Numbered from the stretch's first letter, positions 35,786-44,865 are shown. The stretch: DNA of 64,000 nucleotides from Ch67 sp041395845 (GCA_041395845.1 JAWKZS010000004.1:62001-126000), one strand, 5' to 3'. Made by a program: numbers and translations. The notes: generated by a model from the letters alone, not told the origin.

Positions 35786-37542
35786 ACAGCATTCGCGGCA
35801 CATTTCCCCGGCTGTTACGTTATACCTTGCAGCATCGCAGTGTGCTGGTACGCGCAATCATCCTGCTGTTGCTCGCCACCGCAGCCGATGTCGCCGGCCC
35901 GCTGCTGATCAAATGGTTTATCGATGATTATCTGATGCCTGGCCACTGGGTGCTGCCCGACCTGGTGATGCTGGTAGCGCTGTACATCACCGCCAGTATC
36001 AGCGCAGCGGTACTGGGTTACCGGCAGACCTTGCTATGGAATTACATCGCCCAGCAGGTGGTGCGCACCCTGCGTCACCAGATCTTTGCCCGGGTGGTGG
36101 CGTTGCCGCTGAAACGGTTTGATTACACACCCACCGGCAGCCTGATTTCCCGCATCACCAACGACACCGAATCAGTGAAAGAACTGTTCGTCGGCGTGCT
36201 GGGTGTGTACATCCAGAATATCGTGCGCGTGCTGGGGATTTTCATCGCCATGGCGATTCTGAACTGGCAGCTGATGCTGGTGTGTCTGCTGTTCATTCCT
36301 GCGGTCATTATTGTGATGACCGCCTATCGCCGCCTGAGTACGCCGGTGTTTCAGCGGGCGCGGGAATTGCTGTCGGACATCAACGCCCGCATGAACGAAA
36401 TGATTCAGGGTGTGGCAGTGATTCAGCTGTTCCGGCAGGAGCAGTATTTCGCCCGCCAGTACGGCGCCACCACGCACGCCCATTTCAAGACCCGCCGTCG
36501 CACCATGCAGATGGACGCATTGCTGCTGCGGCCGATGGTGGATCTGCTGCATCTGCTGACCCTGGCCGGCCTGCTGTATCTGTTTGCCAGTGAGGCACTG
36601 GATTCGACCACGGCGGCGATCGAAGTCGGGGTGATCTACGCCTTCCTCAGCTATCTGGGCCGTTTCACCGAACCGCTGATTGAAATGACCCAGCGGCTGA
36701 ACCTGTTCCAGCAGGCCATCGTGTCTGCCAGCCGGGTGTTTGCCTGGATCGACGAAGCGGAAGAATCCCGCAGCCAGCGTCAGACTCTGATGAGAGGTCG
36801 CGGCGATATCCGTTTCGACGACGTGCAGTTCAGTTATGACGGCATCAAGCCCGTACTGAAGCACGTTTCCTTTGCGGCGAATGCCGGGGAATTCATCGGC
36901 ATCGTCGGCCACACCGGCAGTGGCAAGAGCACCATCGCCAGTCTGCTGCTGCGCTTCTATCGGCCGGATGCGGGGCAGGTATTGCTGGATGGGCAGGATC
37001 TGGCGGATCTGTCCCAGGCGGATCTGCGTACCCATTTCGCCATCGTGCAGCAGGACAGCTTTGTGCTGGCGGCCAGTGTGGCGGATAACATTGCGATCGG
37101 TCGCCCGCTCAGTCGGTCTGACATCGAAGCAGCTGCGATTGCCGTGGGGCTGCATCGTCATGTGCAGGCCATGCCCGACCGTTACGATACGTTGCTGGAC
37201 GAAAAAGGGCAGTCACTCTCGTTGGGGCAACGGCAGTTGCTGTCACTGGCTCGGGCAGTGGCGGGCAAACCCCGGGTGCTGGTGCTGGATGAAGCCACCG
37301 CCAACGTGGACTCGGCCACCGAAGCCGAAGTACAGCGTTCCTTGCTGGCACTGAAGGGGCAGGTGACGTTGATCGTGATTGCCCACCGTCTGTCCACTAT
37401 TACCCAGGCAGACCGCATTCTGGTGATGCACCAGGGGGAAATCATGCAGCAGGGCAGTCACCGTGCACTGCTGGAACAGGATGGCCTGTACCGGCATCTT
37501 TACGAATTGCAGCGGGTAACACGAGAGGAGCAGCACGCGTGA
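35782..37542 (+). CDS. mdlB: ABC exporter subunit, MdlB-like (catalytic partner)
   Basis: A 586-aa half-transporter with six transmembrane helices and an ATPase. Walker A GHTGSGKST (about 376-384), altered signature LSLGQRQLLSLARAV, intact Walker B VLVLDEATANVD and switch His in IAHRLSTI. Its intact Walker motifs pair with the LSGGQ of the upstream subunit to make the active site, while its own altered signature completes the degenerate site. This complementary pattern supports an obligate heterodimer. Confidence 0.88.
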   Translation: MNSIRGTFPRLLRYTLQHRSVLVRAIILLLLATAADVAGPLLIKWFIDDYLMPGHWVLPDLVMLVALYITASISAAVLGYRQTLLWNYIAQQVVRTLRHQIFARVVALPLKRFDYTPTGSLISRITNDTESVKELFVGVLGVYIQNIVRVLGIFIAMAILNWQLMLVCLLFIPAVIIVMTAYRRLSTPVFQRARELLSDINARMNEMIQGVAVIQLFRQEQYFARQYGATTHAHFKTRRRTMQMDALLLRPMVDLLHLLTLAGLLYLFASEALDSTTAAIEVGVIYAFLSYLGRFTEPLIEMTQRLNLFQQAIVSASRVFAWIDEAEESRSQRQTLMRGRGDIRFDDVQFSYDGIKPVLKHVSFAANAGEFIGIVGHTGSGKSTIASLLLRFYRPDAGQVLLDGQDLADLSQADLRTHFAIVQQDSFVLAASVADNIAIGRPLSRSDIEAAAIAVGLHRHVQAMPDRYDTLLDEKGQSLSLGQRQLLSLARAVAGKPRVLVLDEATANVDSATEAEVQRSLLALKGQVTLIVIAHRLSTITQADRILVMHQGEIMQQGSHRALLEQDGLYRHLYELQRVTREEQHA

Positions 37543-37623
37543 TGACAGGTCACCCGACTTTGGCGTCACCGGGTTATGCATTACGATCGGTTCGCGCAAT
37601 CCATCATTCGCGGCGGAGGCTGC

Positions 37624-38697
37624 ATGAACCAACATGAACGTCTGGAGCGGCGCGCGTTTCTCGCGCTGCTGATGCTGGTGTCGATCCTGTTTCTGTTTGT
37701 CCTCAAACCGTTTTTTGGGGCCATTTTCTGGGCCGTGGCCATTGCGCTGATCTTCTCGCCGCTGCAGCAGGCGTTGACCCGTCGCTGGGGCAACAAACCC
37801 AATCGAACTGCCCTGGTGACCTTGCTGAGCTGTCTGGTATTGCTGGTGATTCCGGCCACCTTCGTGACGGTGTCACTGCTGGCCGAGGCCGTGCAGCTTT
37901 ACCAGCGCATCGAAGCCGGCAAGTTCAATCCCGGCCAGTATCTGGAGCAGATCCGCCAGGGCTTTCCGGCGATACAGTCCCTGCTGGAGCGTTTTGATAT
38001 CGACTTCGACGCCCTGCGCCAGCGTATCGGCGAAGCCGCCGTCGGTGGCAGTAAACTGGTGGCCACCCAGGCCCTGTCACTGGGCCAGAACACTTTTTAT
38101 CTGCTGCTCAATGCCACGCTCACCCTGTATCTGGCGTTTTTTCTGCTGCGGGACGGTGACAAGCTGGTGAACCTGCTGATTCGGGCGCTACCTATCGGCG
38201 ATGAGCGCGAGCGACTGCTGTTTGCCAAGTTTGCGGAAGTCACCCGTGCCACCATCAAGGGCAGCCTGGTGGTCGCCATCGTGCAGGGCGCATTGGGTGG
38301 GCTGATTTTCTGGATCCTGGATATTTCCGGCGCGTTGCTCTGGGGAGTGGTGATGGTGGTTGTGTCACTGATTCCGGCAGTGGGCGCGGCCCTGATCTGG
38401 GCGCCAGTGGCGGTCTATCAGGTCGCGACCGGGGACTGGGTGTCGGGCCTGATTCTTACAGCGTTCGGCATGGGGGTGATCGGTCTGGTGGACAACCTGT
38501 TGCGTCCCATCCTGGTCGGGCGGGATACCAAGATTCCCGACTACGTGGTGCTGCTGTCGTCGTTGGGGGGATTGAGCCTGTTCGGCGTGAACGGCCTGGT
38601 GGTGGGGCCGCTGGTGGCGGCGCTGTTCATCGCCTTCTGGGAAATCTTCATGCGGGAATTCAATCCCGATCCGGCATCGCCCGGCACTGCTGAATAA
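37624..38697 (+). CDS. AI-2E family membrane transporter (PerM/TqsA type)
   Basis: A 357-aa inner-membrane protein of the UPF0118/AI-2E exporter family. It has hydrophobic helices at about 12-55 and 65-90, a soluble central part, and C-terminal helices with VVSLIPAVGAALIWAPVAVY, GLVDNLLRPILVG and LSSLGGLSLFGVNGLVVGPLVAAL, which are strongly diagnostic. Family members export autoinducer-2 or act in Na+/H+ exchange or permease-like roles; which applies here is unknown. GGAGG at 37613-37617 precedes the ATG at 37624; the in-frame ATG at 37576 is less supported. Confidence 0.87.
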   Translation: MNQHERLERRAFLALLMLVSILFLFVLKPFFGAIFWAVAIALIFSPLQQALTRRWGNKPNRTALVTLLSCLVLLVIPATFVTVSLLAEAVQLYQRIEAGKFNPGQYLEQIRQGFPAIQSLLERFDIDFDALRQRIGEAAVGGSKLVATQALSLGQNTFYLLLNATLTLYLAFFLLRDGDKLVNLLIRALPIGDERERLLFAKFAEVTRATIKGSLVVAIVQGALGGLIFWILDISGALLWGVVMVVVSLIPAVGAALIWAPVAVYQVATGDWVSGLILTAFGMGVIGLVDNLLRPILVGRDTKIPDYVVLLSSLGGLSLFGVNGLVVGPLVAALFIAFWEIFMREFNPDPASPGTAE

Positions 38698-38714
38698 CCG
38701 GGCCCGGCAGCCGT

Positions 38715-38749
38715 CTGTCAGGGCAGGGCAGCAAGGCTCGCCCTGACAG
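38715..38749. terminator. Bidirectional terminator-like hairpin
   Basis: CTGTCAGGGC (38715-38724) and GCCCTGACAG (38740-38749) form a perfect 10-bp stem between the convergent AI-2E transporter and ppnP genes. No strong T-tract is present. Confidence 0.5.
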
Positions 38750-38758
38750 TCCGTGGCA

Positions 38759-39040
38759 TCACTCGTAGGTGCACAGATAGGCGGTATCGATAGCCACCTT
38801 CAGCTGGAACGATGCATTCGCCGGCACATCAAACGCCGAACCGGCTTCAAACGTTTGCCAGTCGCTGCTGCCCGGCAGCAATACGGTCAGGGCGCCGCTC
38901 ACCACGGTCATCACTTCTTTCTGGGAGGTGGAAAAGGTGTACTCGCCAGGCGCCATGACGCCTACGGTTGCAGGCAGGGTGGCCGTCTGGAAGCCGATGG
39001 ATTTCACTTTGCCATCAAAGTATTCGTTCACTTTCAGCAT
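38759..39040 (-). CDS. ppnP: Pyrimidine/purine nucleoside phosphorylase
   Basis: A 93-aa single-domain cupin of the PpnP (formerly YaiE/DUF1255) family, which phosphorolyses diverse nucleosides. The family pattern is clear: N-terminal VNEYFDGKVKSIGF, GVMAPGEYTFST, EVMTVVSGALTVLLPG, WQTFEAGSAFDVPANASF and a C-terminal YLCTYE. The length equals the family norm. It is monocistronic and divergent from the flavin oxidoreductase gene. Confidence 0.93.
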   Translation of the reverse strand: MLKVNEYFDGKVKSIGFQTATLPATVGVMAPGEYTFSTSQKEVMTVVSGALTVLLPGSSDWQTFEAGSAFDVPANASFQLKVAIDTAYLCTYE

Positions 39041-39110
39041 CTTGGTGCTCCACGTAAAAGGGGCTGAAGTATATCACCCGGACACACGGGACACAGCGGA
39101 CACCGACGAA

Positions 39111-39151
39111 TTGACTTGCTGTCAAGATCTGCGATAGTTTCACAACTATCG
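39111..39151 (+). promoter_or_regulatory. Promoter with palindromic operator for the flavin oxidoreductase gene
   Basis: TTGACT (39111-39116) and ATAGTT (39134-39139) are spaced 17 bp, a good sigma-70 arrangement. A perfect inverted repeat CGATAGTT-TCAC-AACTATCG (39132-39151) covers the -10 region, an ideal place for a repressor. The likely regulator (HxlR/ArsR/TetR type) is not adjacent. Confidence 0.5.
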
Positions 39152-39184
39152 AACTGTTCATCAGACAACCTGTGGAGTCGCCCT

Positions 39185-40429
39185 GTGAATCCTGCCGCAA
39201 CCCTTGCCCAGCCTCTGACCCTGGCCAATGGCACTGTCATCAAGAACCGTATTGCCAAGTCCGCCATGAGCGAGGCGTTGGGCACCACCGACAACCGGGT
39301 CACCGACCGGTTACCCACCCTGTATGACGCCTGGGCAAAGGGCGGCGTGGGACTGCTGATCACCGGCAATGTGATGATCGACCGGCGGGCCCTGGGGGAA
39401 CCCAACAACGTGGCGCTGGAAGACGAGCGCGATCTGACTCTGCTGCAGGAATGGGCGCGCCGTGGTACGGCCAACGGCACCCAGCTGTGGATGCAGCTGA
39501 ACCATCCCGGCAAGCAGTCTCCCAAGCTGGTGTCCAAGGCCCAGCCGGTGGCACCGTCGGCGATTCCGCTGGCGCCCAAATTCAAATCCTATTTCAACGA
39601 TCCCCGCGAACTGTCGGACGCGGACATCCGTGACATCATCCAGCGCTTTGCCACGGCGGCCAGAATTGCAAAAAAGGCCGGTTTTACCGGCGTGCAGATC
39701 CACGGCGCCCACGGTTATCTGGTCAGCCAGTTCCTGTCACCGCTGCATAACCAGCGCAAGGATCAGTGGGGCGGCAGCATCGAAAACCGCGCCCGTTTCG
39801 TGCTGGAAATTCTCTATGCGATCCGCAACGAAACCGGGGCGGATTTTCCGGTGTCCATCAAGATGAATTCGGCGGATTTCCAGCGCGGCGGCTTCACCGA
39901 AGACGAATCCATGATCGTGGCAGAAATGCTGGCGGATGCTGGCATCGATCTGATCGAGATTTCCGGCGGCACTTACGAAACACCCACCATGACCGGCAAG
40001 GACGTGAAGGATTCCACCAAGGCGCGGGAAGCCTATTTCCTCGAATACGCGGAACAGATTCGCGCGCGGGTCAACACGCCGCTGATGGTCACGGGCGGAT
40101 TCCGTACTGCCACCGGTATGGCGGAGGCGATTGCCAGTGGCGCCACCGATCTGATTGGCATGGCCCGCCCGCTGGCGGTGTTTCCCAATCTGCCCAACGA
40201 TCTGCTGCAGGGCCGGCTGGAGCGTTGCGATATCAAACCGCGCAACACCGGTATCAAACTGGTGGATGACATGGCGATGATGGAGCTGGCCTGGTACGCG
40301 CAGCAGATGGAACGCATCGCCCATGGCAAGCCGCCCAAGCCAAACCGCCATCCGCTGGTGGGGCTGCTGCAATATGCCTATACCAGTGCCCTGCGCGGTT
40401 TCAAAACCCAGCGGTTGCGCGCTGGCTGA
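39185..40429 (+). CDS. NADH:flavin oxidoreductase (Old Yellow Enzyme family)
   Basis: A 414-aa FMN-dependent TIM-barrel ene-reductase homologue. Visible: N-terminal LANGTVIKNRIAKSAMSE, substrate/FMN motifs QLNHPGKQSP, GVQIHGAHGYLVSQFLSP, WGGSIENRARFVLEI and C-terminal TGGFRTATGM with GMARPLA. It lacks the C-terminal Fe-S and FAD domains of 2,4-dienoyl-CoA reductase (about 670 aa). GTG at 39185 is chosen because GGAG lies 8 nt upstream and the 23-residue longer form is not conserved in type. It reduces activated C=C bonds; the physiological substrate is unknown. Confidence 0.88.
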   Translation: MNPAATLAQPLTLANGTVIKNRIAKSAMSEALGTTDNRVTDRLPTLYDAWAKGGVGLLITGNVMIDRRALGEPNNVALEDERDLTLLQEWARRGTANGTQLWMQLNHPGKQSPKLVSKAQPVAPSAIPLAPKFKSYFNDPRELSDADIRDIIQRFATAARIAKKAGFTGVQIHGAHGYLVSQFLSPLHNQRKDQWGGSIENRARFVLEILYAIRNETGADFPVSIKMNSADFQRGGFTEDESMIVAEMLADAGIDLIEISGGTYETPTMTGKDVKDSTKAREAYFLEYAEQIRARVNTPLMVTGGFRTATGMAEAIASGATDLIGMARPLAVFPNLPNDLLQGRLERCDIKPRNTGIKLVDDMAMMELAWYAQQMERIAHGKPPKPNRHPLVGLLQYAYTSALRGFKTQRLRAG

Positions 40430-40530
40430 ACCCGCGCGGCGGATTGGTAATACTTGCGTTTTTCTCGGTGGGCGGTTCATTTACAGTAGCGTCACGCTGT
40501 TAAACCGACTCAAAGGGAATTCTGTTCAGC

Positions 40531-41286
40531 ATGAATACGCGCATCTGGAGTTGTCTGGCTGGCGGCCTGTTCGCCACATCGGCCTGGAGCGATCCGGGCA
40601 CCTTTCATCAGGTTGAGGTCATCAGCTCAGCCGAACCCGTGGCCGAGTACGCCCGCATGGCGGAAACCGGCCACAAGCTCTGCAACATCTCCATGACGGC
40701 CATGGGCGGCGGGGCCGAAGTGCCGTTTCCGACCTTGCCGTCTCCGCTGGTGGTGGAGCGAATCTGGACCATCAGTGATGGCCGTGATTTCGTGATGCGC
40801 AAGCGCCAGACCGATTTCGAAGTGGGTCAGCCCGAGGAAGGTTGCGCTACCCGACTGGTCTGGAACGAGCACACGGTGATTCATCGCCAGGGGCGCACGG
40901 TCGCGGTCTTTCGCGACAGCACCGGCCACAGTGATATTCAGCAGGAATATTCGGTAGGGCCCTGGGATCCGCCGTACACGGCACCGCTGGGAGCATCAGA
41001 GCGAATCGTGGAACAGGATGGCATGCGTCTGCGCTGCAACGATCCGGCAAGTGCCGGTGGCAACCTGCTGGCACCGTTGGCGGCGGCCACCGAAACCTGC
41101 ACGGTCATGCCCCCGGTGCGTTTCCGGGATGAATTCGGCCACGATCTCGTCGTGCAATCGCAGGTGAATGTGGAACTATTCGATGGTCGTGGCGGCAGTT
41201 ACCGCGTGGTGCAGCGGCCCCAGGGATTCAGCGTTTCCCAGCCAGCGGCGTCGGTGTGGGACCCGCAAACCTACTTGCGGGACTGA
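40531..41286 (+). CDS. Secreted hypothetical protein
   Basis: A 251-aa protein with a signal peptide (MNTRIWSCLAGGLFATSAWS) and an AAAGGGAA ribosome site. The mature part has no family I recognise. It contains four Cys (HKLCNIS, EEGCATR, RLRCNDP, ETCTVMP) that may form two disulfides, and looks beta-rich. It has its own 101-bp upstream region and no obvious operon partner, so no function is proposed. Confidence 0.7.
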   Translation: MNTRIWSCLAGGLFATSAWSDPGTFHQVEVISSAEPVAEYARMAETGHKLCNISMTAMGGGAEVPFPTLPSPLVVERIWTISDGRDFVMRKRQTDFEVGQPEEGCATRLVWNEHTVIHRQGRTVAVFRDSTGHSDIQQEYSVGPWDPPYTAPLGASERIVEQDGMRLRCNDPASAGGNLLAPLAAATETCTVMPPVRFRDEFGHDLVVQSQVNVELFDGRGGSYRVVQRPQGFSVSQPAASVWDPQTYLRD

Positions 41287-41320
41287 TGGGCCTTTAACAG
41301 CGGATCGATGCTGCTAACAG

Positions 41321-41353
41321 CGGGCACCGCATGTAACACAGACGCGATGCCCG
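41321..41353 (-). terminator. Hairpin between convergent genes
   Basis: CGGGCACCGC (41321-41330) and GCGATGCCCG (41344-41353) form a 10-bp stem whose single mismatch becomes a G-U pair on the minus-strand RNA. It therefore probably follows the crotonase gene. The T-tract is weak. Confidence 0.4.
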
Positions 41354-41359
41354 TGATTT

Positions 41360-42205
41360 TCACGATGCGCTGAACGGCGGCACGATGGGCCGTAATTCCT
41401 CGAACTCCGGCGCCTGCTTCTGCTGCTGCGCCACGAACACTTTCATCATGTCCTCGGGGCGGAACATGCCGGCTTGCCAGGTGGCGATGTATTTCAGGCT
41501 GTCTGCTACCGTGTGATCGCGGGTGTAGTTGATCATTTCCTTGCAGCCCGCCACCGCCATCGGGGAACGACTGGCAATTTCCTTCGCAATCTTCATCACG
41601 CCTTCCAGCATCGACGCCTGATCCGGAAAGACCTCATTCACCAGGCCGATTTCTTTTGCCCGCTGGGCCGGCAGCTTGGCGCCGGTGTAGGCCAGTTCAC
41701 GGATCATGCCTTGCGGAATCAGGTGGGGCAGACGCTGCAGCGTGCCGACGTCGGCAGTCATGCCCAGATCGGTTTCCTTGATGCAGAAGAAGGCATCGGC
41801 GGTGCAGTAACGGCAGTCCGCCGCGCTGATCATGTCCACGCCGCCGCCGATGCAGCCGCCCTGGATCGCCACCAGTACCGGCATGCGCACGGTTTCCAGC
41901 ACGTTGAAGGCATCCTGCAGCTGCAGTACCAGCCGGCGCAGATTCTCGCTGGCGCGGGCCGGGTCGCCCTGCATGCTGATGTTGTTGGGATTGGTGAACA
42001 CACCCAGATCCATCCCGGCAGTGAAATGCTTGCCGGTCGAGGAAATCACGATCACCCGCGCCGCCGCCTGTTCATCGATACTGCGGATGGCCTGGGGCAG
42101 TTCGCGCCAGAACGCCGCGTTCATCGTGTTCATTTCAGCAGGGCGGTTCAGAACAACATGGGCAATCTTGTCGGTGATGGTGACGGTCAGCGTGGAATAG
42201 GACAT
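41360..42205 (-). CDS. Enoyl-CoA hydratase family; dienoyl-CoA isomerase-like
   Basis: A 281-aa crotonase-fold enzyme. GKHFTAGMDLGVF and IQGGCIGGGVDMISAADCRYC form the oxyanion hole. The segment FCIKETDLGMTADVGTLQRLPHL keeps the Glu and Asp that are catalytic in mammalian delta3,5-delta2,4-dienoyl-CoA isomerase (ECH1), so that activity, needed for beta-oxidation of unsaturated fatty acids, is the best assignment. The gene is monocistronic and divergent from the DUF2797 gene. Confidence 0.85.
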   Translation of the reverse strand: MSYSTLTVTITDKIAHVVLNRPAEMNTMNAAFWRELPQAIRSIDEQAAARVIVISSTGKHFTAGMDLGVFTNPNNISMQGDPARASENLRRLVLQLQDAFNVLETVRMPVLVAIQGGCIGGGVDMISAADCRYCTADAFFCIKETDLGMTADVGTLQRLPHLIPQGMIRELAYTGAKLPAQRAKEIGLVNEVFPDQASMLEGVMKIAKEIASRSPMAVAGCKEMINYTRDHTVADSLKYIATWQAGMFRPEDMMKVFVAQQQKQAPEFEELRPIVPPFSAS

Positions 42206-42340
42206 GGCAACCTCCGATTGGGAATCGCCCGAGTATGGAAAAACCGGTTTGACCCGGTCAAGGTGGATTGTTACTGTGTCGCGCGAGCCGCACCCCGGGG
42301 TGCACGAATTGTCAATCGAAGTTACTCAGGCGGGGACGTC

Positions 42341-43156
42341 ATGCTGGGAACCGTATCGAAACTCAAATCCGCGCTGGACGCACCGGTGCAGTATGGCCTG
42401 CCGCTGGGCGATGAGGTCATGGATCTGAATCCGTTGCTGGGGCAGTCGCTGAAACTGCGGTATACCGGGCGGATTTTCTGCGTGCATTGCGGGCGCAAGA
42501 CCAGCAAGAGTTTCGATCAGGGTTACTGCTTTCCCTGCTTCCGTTCCCTGGCCCAGTGCGACACCTGTATCGTCAAGCCGGAGCAGTGTCATTTCGATCA
42601 GGGCACCTGCCGCGAGCCGGACTGGGCCCAGCAATTCTGTTTTCGTCCCCACGTGGTGTATCTGGCAAATTCCTCGGGCCTGAAAGTGGGTATCACCCGC
42701 GACAATCAGGTGCCCACCCGCTGGATCGATCAGGGCGCGATTCAGGCGCTGCCCATTTTTCAGGTACATTCCCGTTTGCATTCCGGCCTGGTGGAAATCA
42801 CCCTGGGCAAATACGTGGCAGACAAGACCCAGTGGCAGGCGATGCTGAAGAATCAGGTGACGCCGATGGATCTGAAAGCCGAGCGGGATGCGTTACTGGA
42901 AAAATGCCGGCTGGAACTGGATGCATTGACGGACCGCCTGGGCGGCGATGCGATTCTGCCCCTTAGCGATGCCGACGTCGTCACCATTGCATACCCCGTC
43001 GTGGAATATCCCACCAAAGTCAGCAGTTTCAATCTGGACAAGACGCCCCAGATCGAGGGCCGCCTGATGGGCATCAAGGGCCAGTACCTGATGTTCGACA
43101 GCGGCGTGATCAATATCCGCAAATACTCCGGTTACGAACTCGAAGTAATGGTTTGA
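42341..43156 (+). CDS. DUF2797-family Cys-rich protein
   Basis: A 271-aa cytoplasmic protein. It has a zinc-ribbon-like cluster (IFCVHCGRKTSK, GYCFPCFRSLAQCDTC, then two more Cys at about 85-92) followed by a domain VYLANSSGLKVGITR, RWIDQGA and SGLVEITLGKYV, typical of DUF2797. The second part resembles the GIY-YIG fold pattern (aromatic, KVG-T-R, then a Glu), but this is only my reading. The ATG at 42341 follows GGCGGGG; the longer in-frame extension upstream runs antisense through the crotonase gene and is not real. Function unknown. Confidence 0.8.
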   Translation: MLGTVSKLKSALDAPVQYGLPLGDEVMDLNPLLGQSLKLRYTGRIFCVHCGRKTSKSFDQGYCFPCFRSLAQCDTCIVKPEQCHFDQGTCREPDWAQQFCFRPHVVYLANSSGLKVGITRDNQVPTRWIDQGAIQALPIFQVHSRLHSGLVEITLGKYVADKTQWQAMLKNQVTPMDLKAERDALLEKCRLELDALTDRLGGDAILPLSDADVVTIAYPVVEYPTKVSSFNLDKTPQIEGRLMGIKGQYLMFDSGVINIRKYSGYELEVMV

Positions 43157-43215
43157 TTCGTATCACCAATCCAGCGGTTTGATCCCGGCACAATCCCCCG
43201 GTAGCGTCTACGCTT

Positions 43216-44811
43216 ATGAAAAGTGCGCATGTTTTCAATGCGCTCATTACTTTCTGTCATAAGAGAATCGCTGGTTATTTCGGGAGATCAATTTTGCAGT
43301 TCCTGCTCAACCTGCCTTTGCGCTACAAATTCTGGTTGGTCAACGGCGTCAGCTTCGTTGGCATGCTGGTGTTGACGCTGTTTGCCATCATCGATCACCG
43401 CTATGCGCTGATTGACATGTCACAGGAGCAGGCTCGCCAGATACTGGAGGCGCAGGCAGCGACGAATTCAGTTCCTGAGGGTGATGCCCGGACCTTCCGC
43501 ATCGATCAGGGCGTCGTTAAATGGCAAGGTGGCAATGGAGTCACCGCCGTGCAACTGCAGCAGCGACTGGCGATGGTGCCTGCCAGCCCGGGTTTCCATT
43601 GGCATGACAGCCAAAGCGGTGGCTGGGTGGCAGATTTTTTCGGCGCCGAACCACTGCGCTATGTTGCGTTGTGGCGACGTGCTGATGATACGGCGGTTGG
43701 CCAGATTTATCCGATTCCAACGCTGTTCGATTTGTGGCTGGACAAGGCACCATATTATGCCGTCGTGGTATTCCTGATGATGCTGCTGGTGCTGTTTGCG
43801 TCACAGATGCTGATCGTGTTTGTGTCACGACCGATGAACCTGCTGCGCGCTGCCATGATGAAAGTGCACGAGCAGGGCGATCTGTCGGTGCGGGTGTCCA
43901 CTGATTCCAGCGACGAAGTCGGTCAGATGACGCTCGCGTTCAACCAGATGGTGAAAGACTTGGCCCGCATCGTGACAGAAATCCGCGCCGCCGCCATGAC
44001 CATGGATTCCATGTCGGATCATCTGGTGAAAGAGGCGCGCAATAATGTCCAGAGCATCCAGAACCAGCAATCCGAAACCGAACAGCTGGCAGCCGCGATC
44101 ACTGAAATGGCCTGCACCAGTCAGGATGTGCAGCGCAACGCCACTGAGAATAATCAGCATTCCTTGCAGTCGGTCAGTGTGGCGCAGAGTGGCAATCAGC
44201 AGGTGGATTTTGTGGTGCAGGCGATCACGCGGCTGGCGGACGATATCCGCTCCGGTGCCCAGGTGGTGCACAAGCTGGCGGACGAAACCACGTCGATCGG
44301 ATCGGCGCTGGATGTGATCCGTTCCATCGCGGAACAGACCAATCTGCTGGCACTGAATGCCGCCATTGAAGCGGCCCGTGCCGGTGAGCAGGGGCGCGGT
44401 TTTGCGGTGGTGGCAGATGAAGTCCGCAGTCTGGCCCAGCGGGTGCAGGATTCCACCGACCAGATCAAACGCATGCTGGATCAGTTGCAGCGCAGCTCGG
44501 AAGAAGCGGTATCCGTGATGAATGCCCGCTCCGATGAAGCGAGTAAATGTGTGCAGCAGGCGCAGGAAGCCGGCTCGGTGATTCATGCCATCGCTGATCA
44601 TTCCCGGCAGATCAATGATGCCAACGGCCAGATTGCGGTCAGCATCACCCAGCAGAGTGAAACCGTGGAAAGCGTCAACCGCAATGTCATCCAGTTGCGC
44701 GATGAAATGGAAGCGGTTTACACCAGCGTCAAACGCAATGCGGAAGCTGCTCGCACGCTGGCGGAATTGTCGTCGCGCATGTCCCGTTCCATCGAACATC
44801 TCAAGCTCTGA
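43216..44811 (+). CDS. Methyl-accepting chemotaxis protein
   Basis: A 531-aa chemoreceptor. Transmembrane helix 1 at about 37-58, a periplasmic sensing region of about 115 residues, helix 2 at about 177-202, HAMP (about 203-255) and a long coiled-coil signalling domain with the hairpin tip SIAEQTNLLALNAAIEAARAGEQGRGFAVVADEVRSLA (about 372-410, here quoted in two parts: SIAEQTNLLALNAAIEA and ARAGEQGRGFAVVADEVR). The small ligand-binding part has no recognised domain. The start could be later (about 43294) since the first 25 residues are not typical. Confidence 0.9.
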   Translation: MKSAHVFNALITFCHKRIAGYFGRSILQFLLNLPLRYKFWLVNGVSFVGMLVLTLFAIIDHRYALIDMSQEQARQILEAQAATNSVPEGDARTFRIDQGVVKWQGGNGVTAVQLQQRLAMVPASPGFHWHDSQSGGWVADFFGAEPLRYVALWRRADDTAVGQIYPIPTLFDLWLDKAPYYAVVVFLMMLLVLFASQMLIVFVSRPMNLLRAAMMKVHEQGDLSVRVSTDSSDEVGQMTLAFNQMVKDLARIVTEIRAAAMTMDSMSDHLVKEARNNVQSIQNQQSETEQLAAAITEMACTSQDVQRNATENNQHSLQSVSVAQSGNQQVDFVVQAITRLADDIRSGAQVVHKLADETTSIGSALDVIRSIAEQTNLLALNAAIEAARAGEQGRGFAVVADEVRSLAQRVQDSTDQIKRMLDQLQRSSEEAVSVMNARSDEASKCVQQAQEAGSVIHAIADHSRQINDANGQIAVSITQQSETVESVNRNVIQLRDEMEAVYTSVKRNAEAARTLAELSSRMSRSIEHLKL

Positions 44812-44831
44812 ATCCACCCGTCTCCGGTCAC

Positions 44832-44865
44832 TACGCAGACGCACCATAATGGTGTAGTCTGCGTA
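44832..44865. promoter_or_regulatory. Large inverted repeat in the metY leader
   Basis: TACGCAGAC (44832-44840) and GTCTGCGTA (44857-44865) are perfect arms, with inner CACC/GGTG arms around ATAAT. It lies between the MCP stop and the metY start (44888) and could act as operator, as terminator of the MCP gene or as leader structure. Confidence 0.4.

Noticed and set aside
34337..35857. 506-codon minus-strand open frame
   Set aside because: Antisense to the MdlA-like gene, which has all ABC motifs.
41474..42340. Long plus-strand upstream extension of the DUF2797 frame
   Set aside because: It runs antisense through the well-supported crotonase gene; the conserved protein begins at ATG 42341 with a ribosome site.
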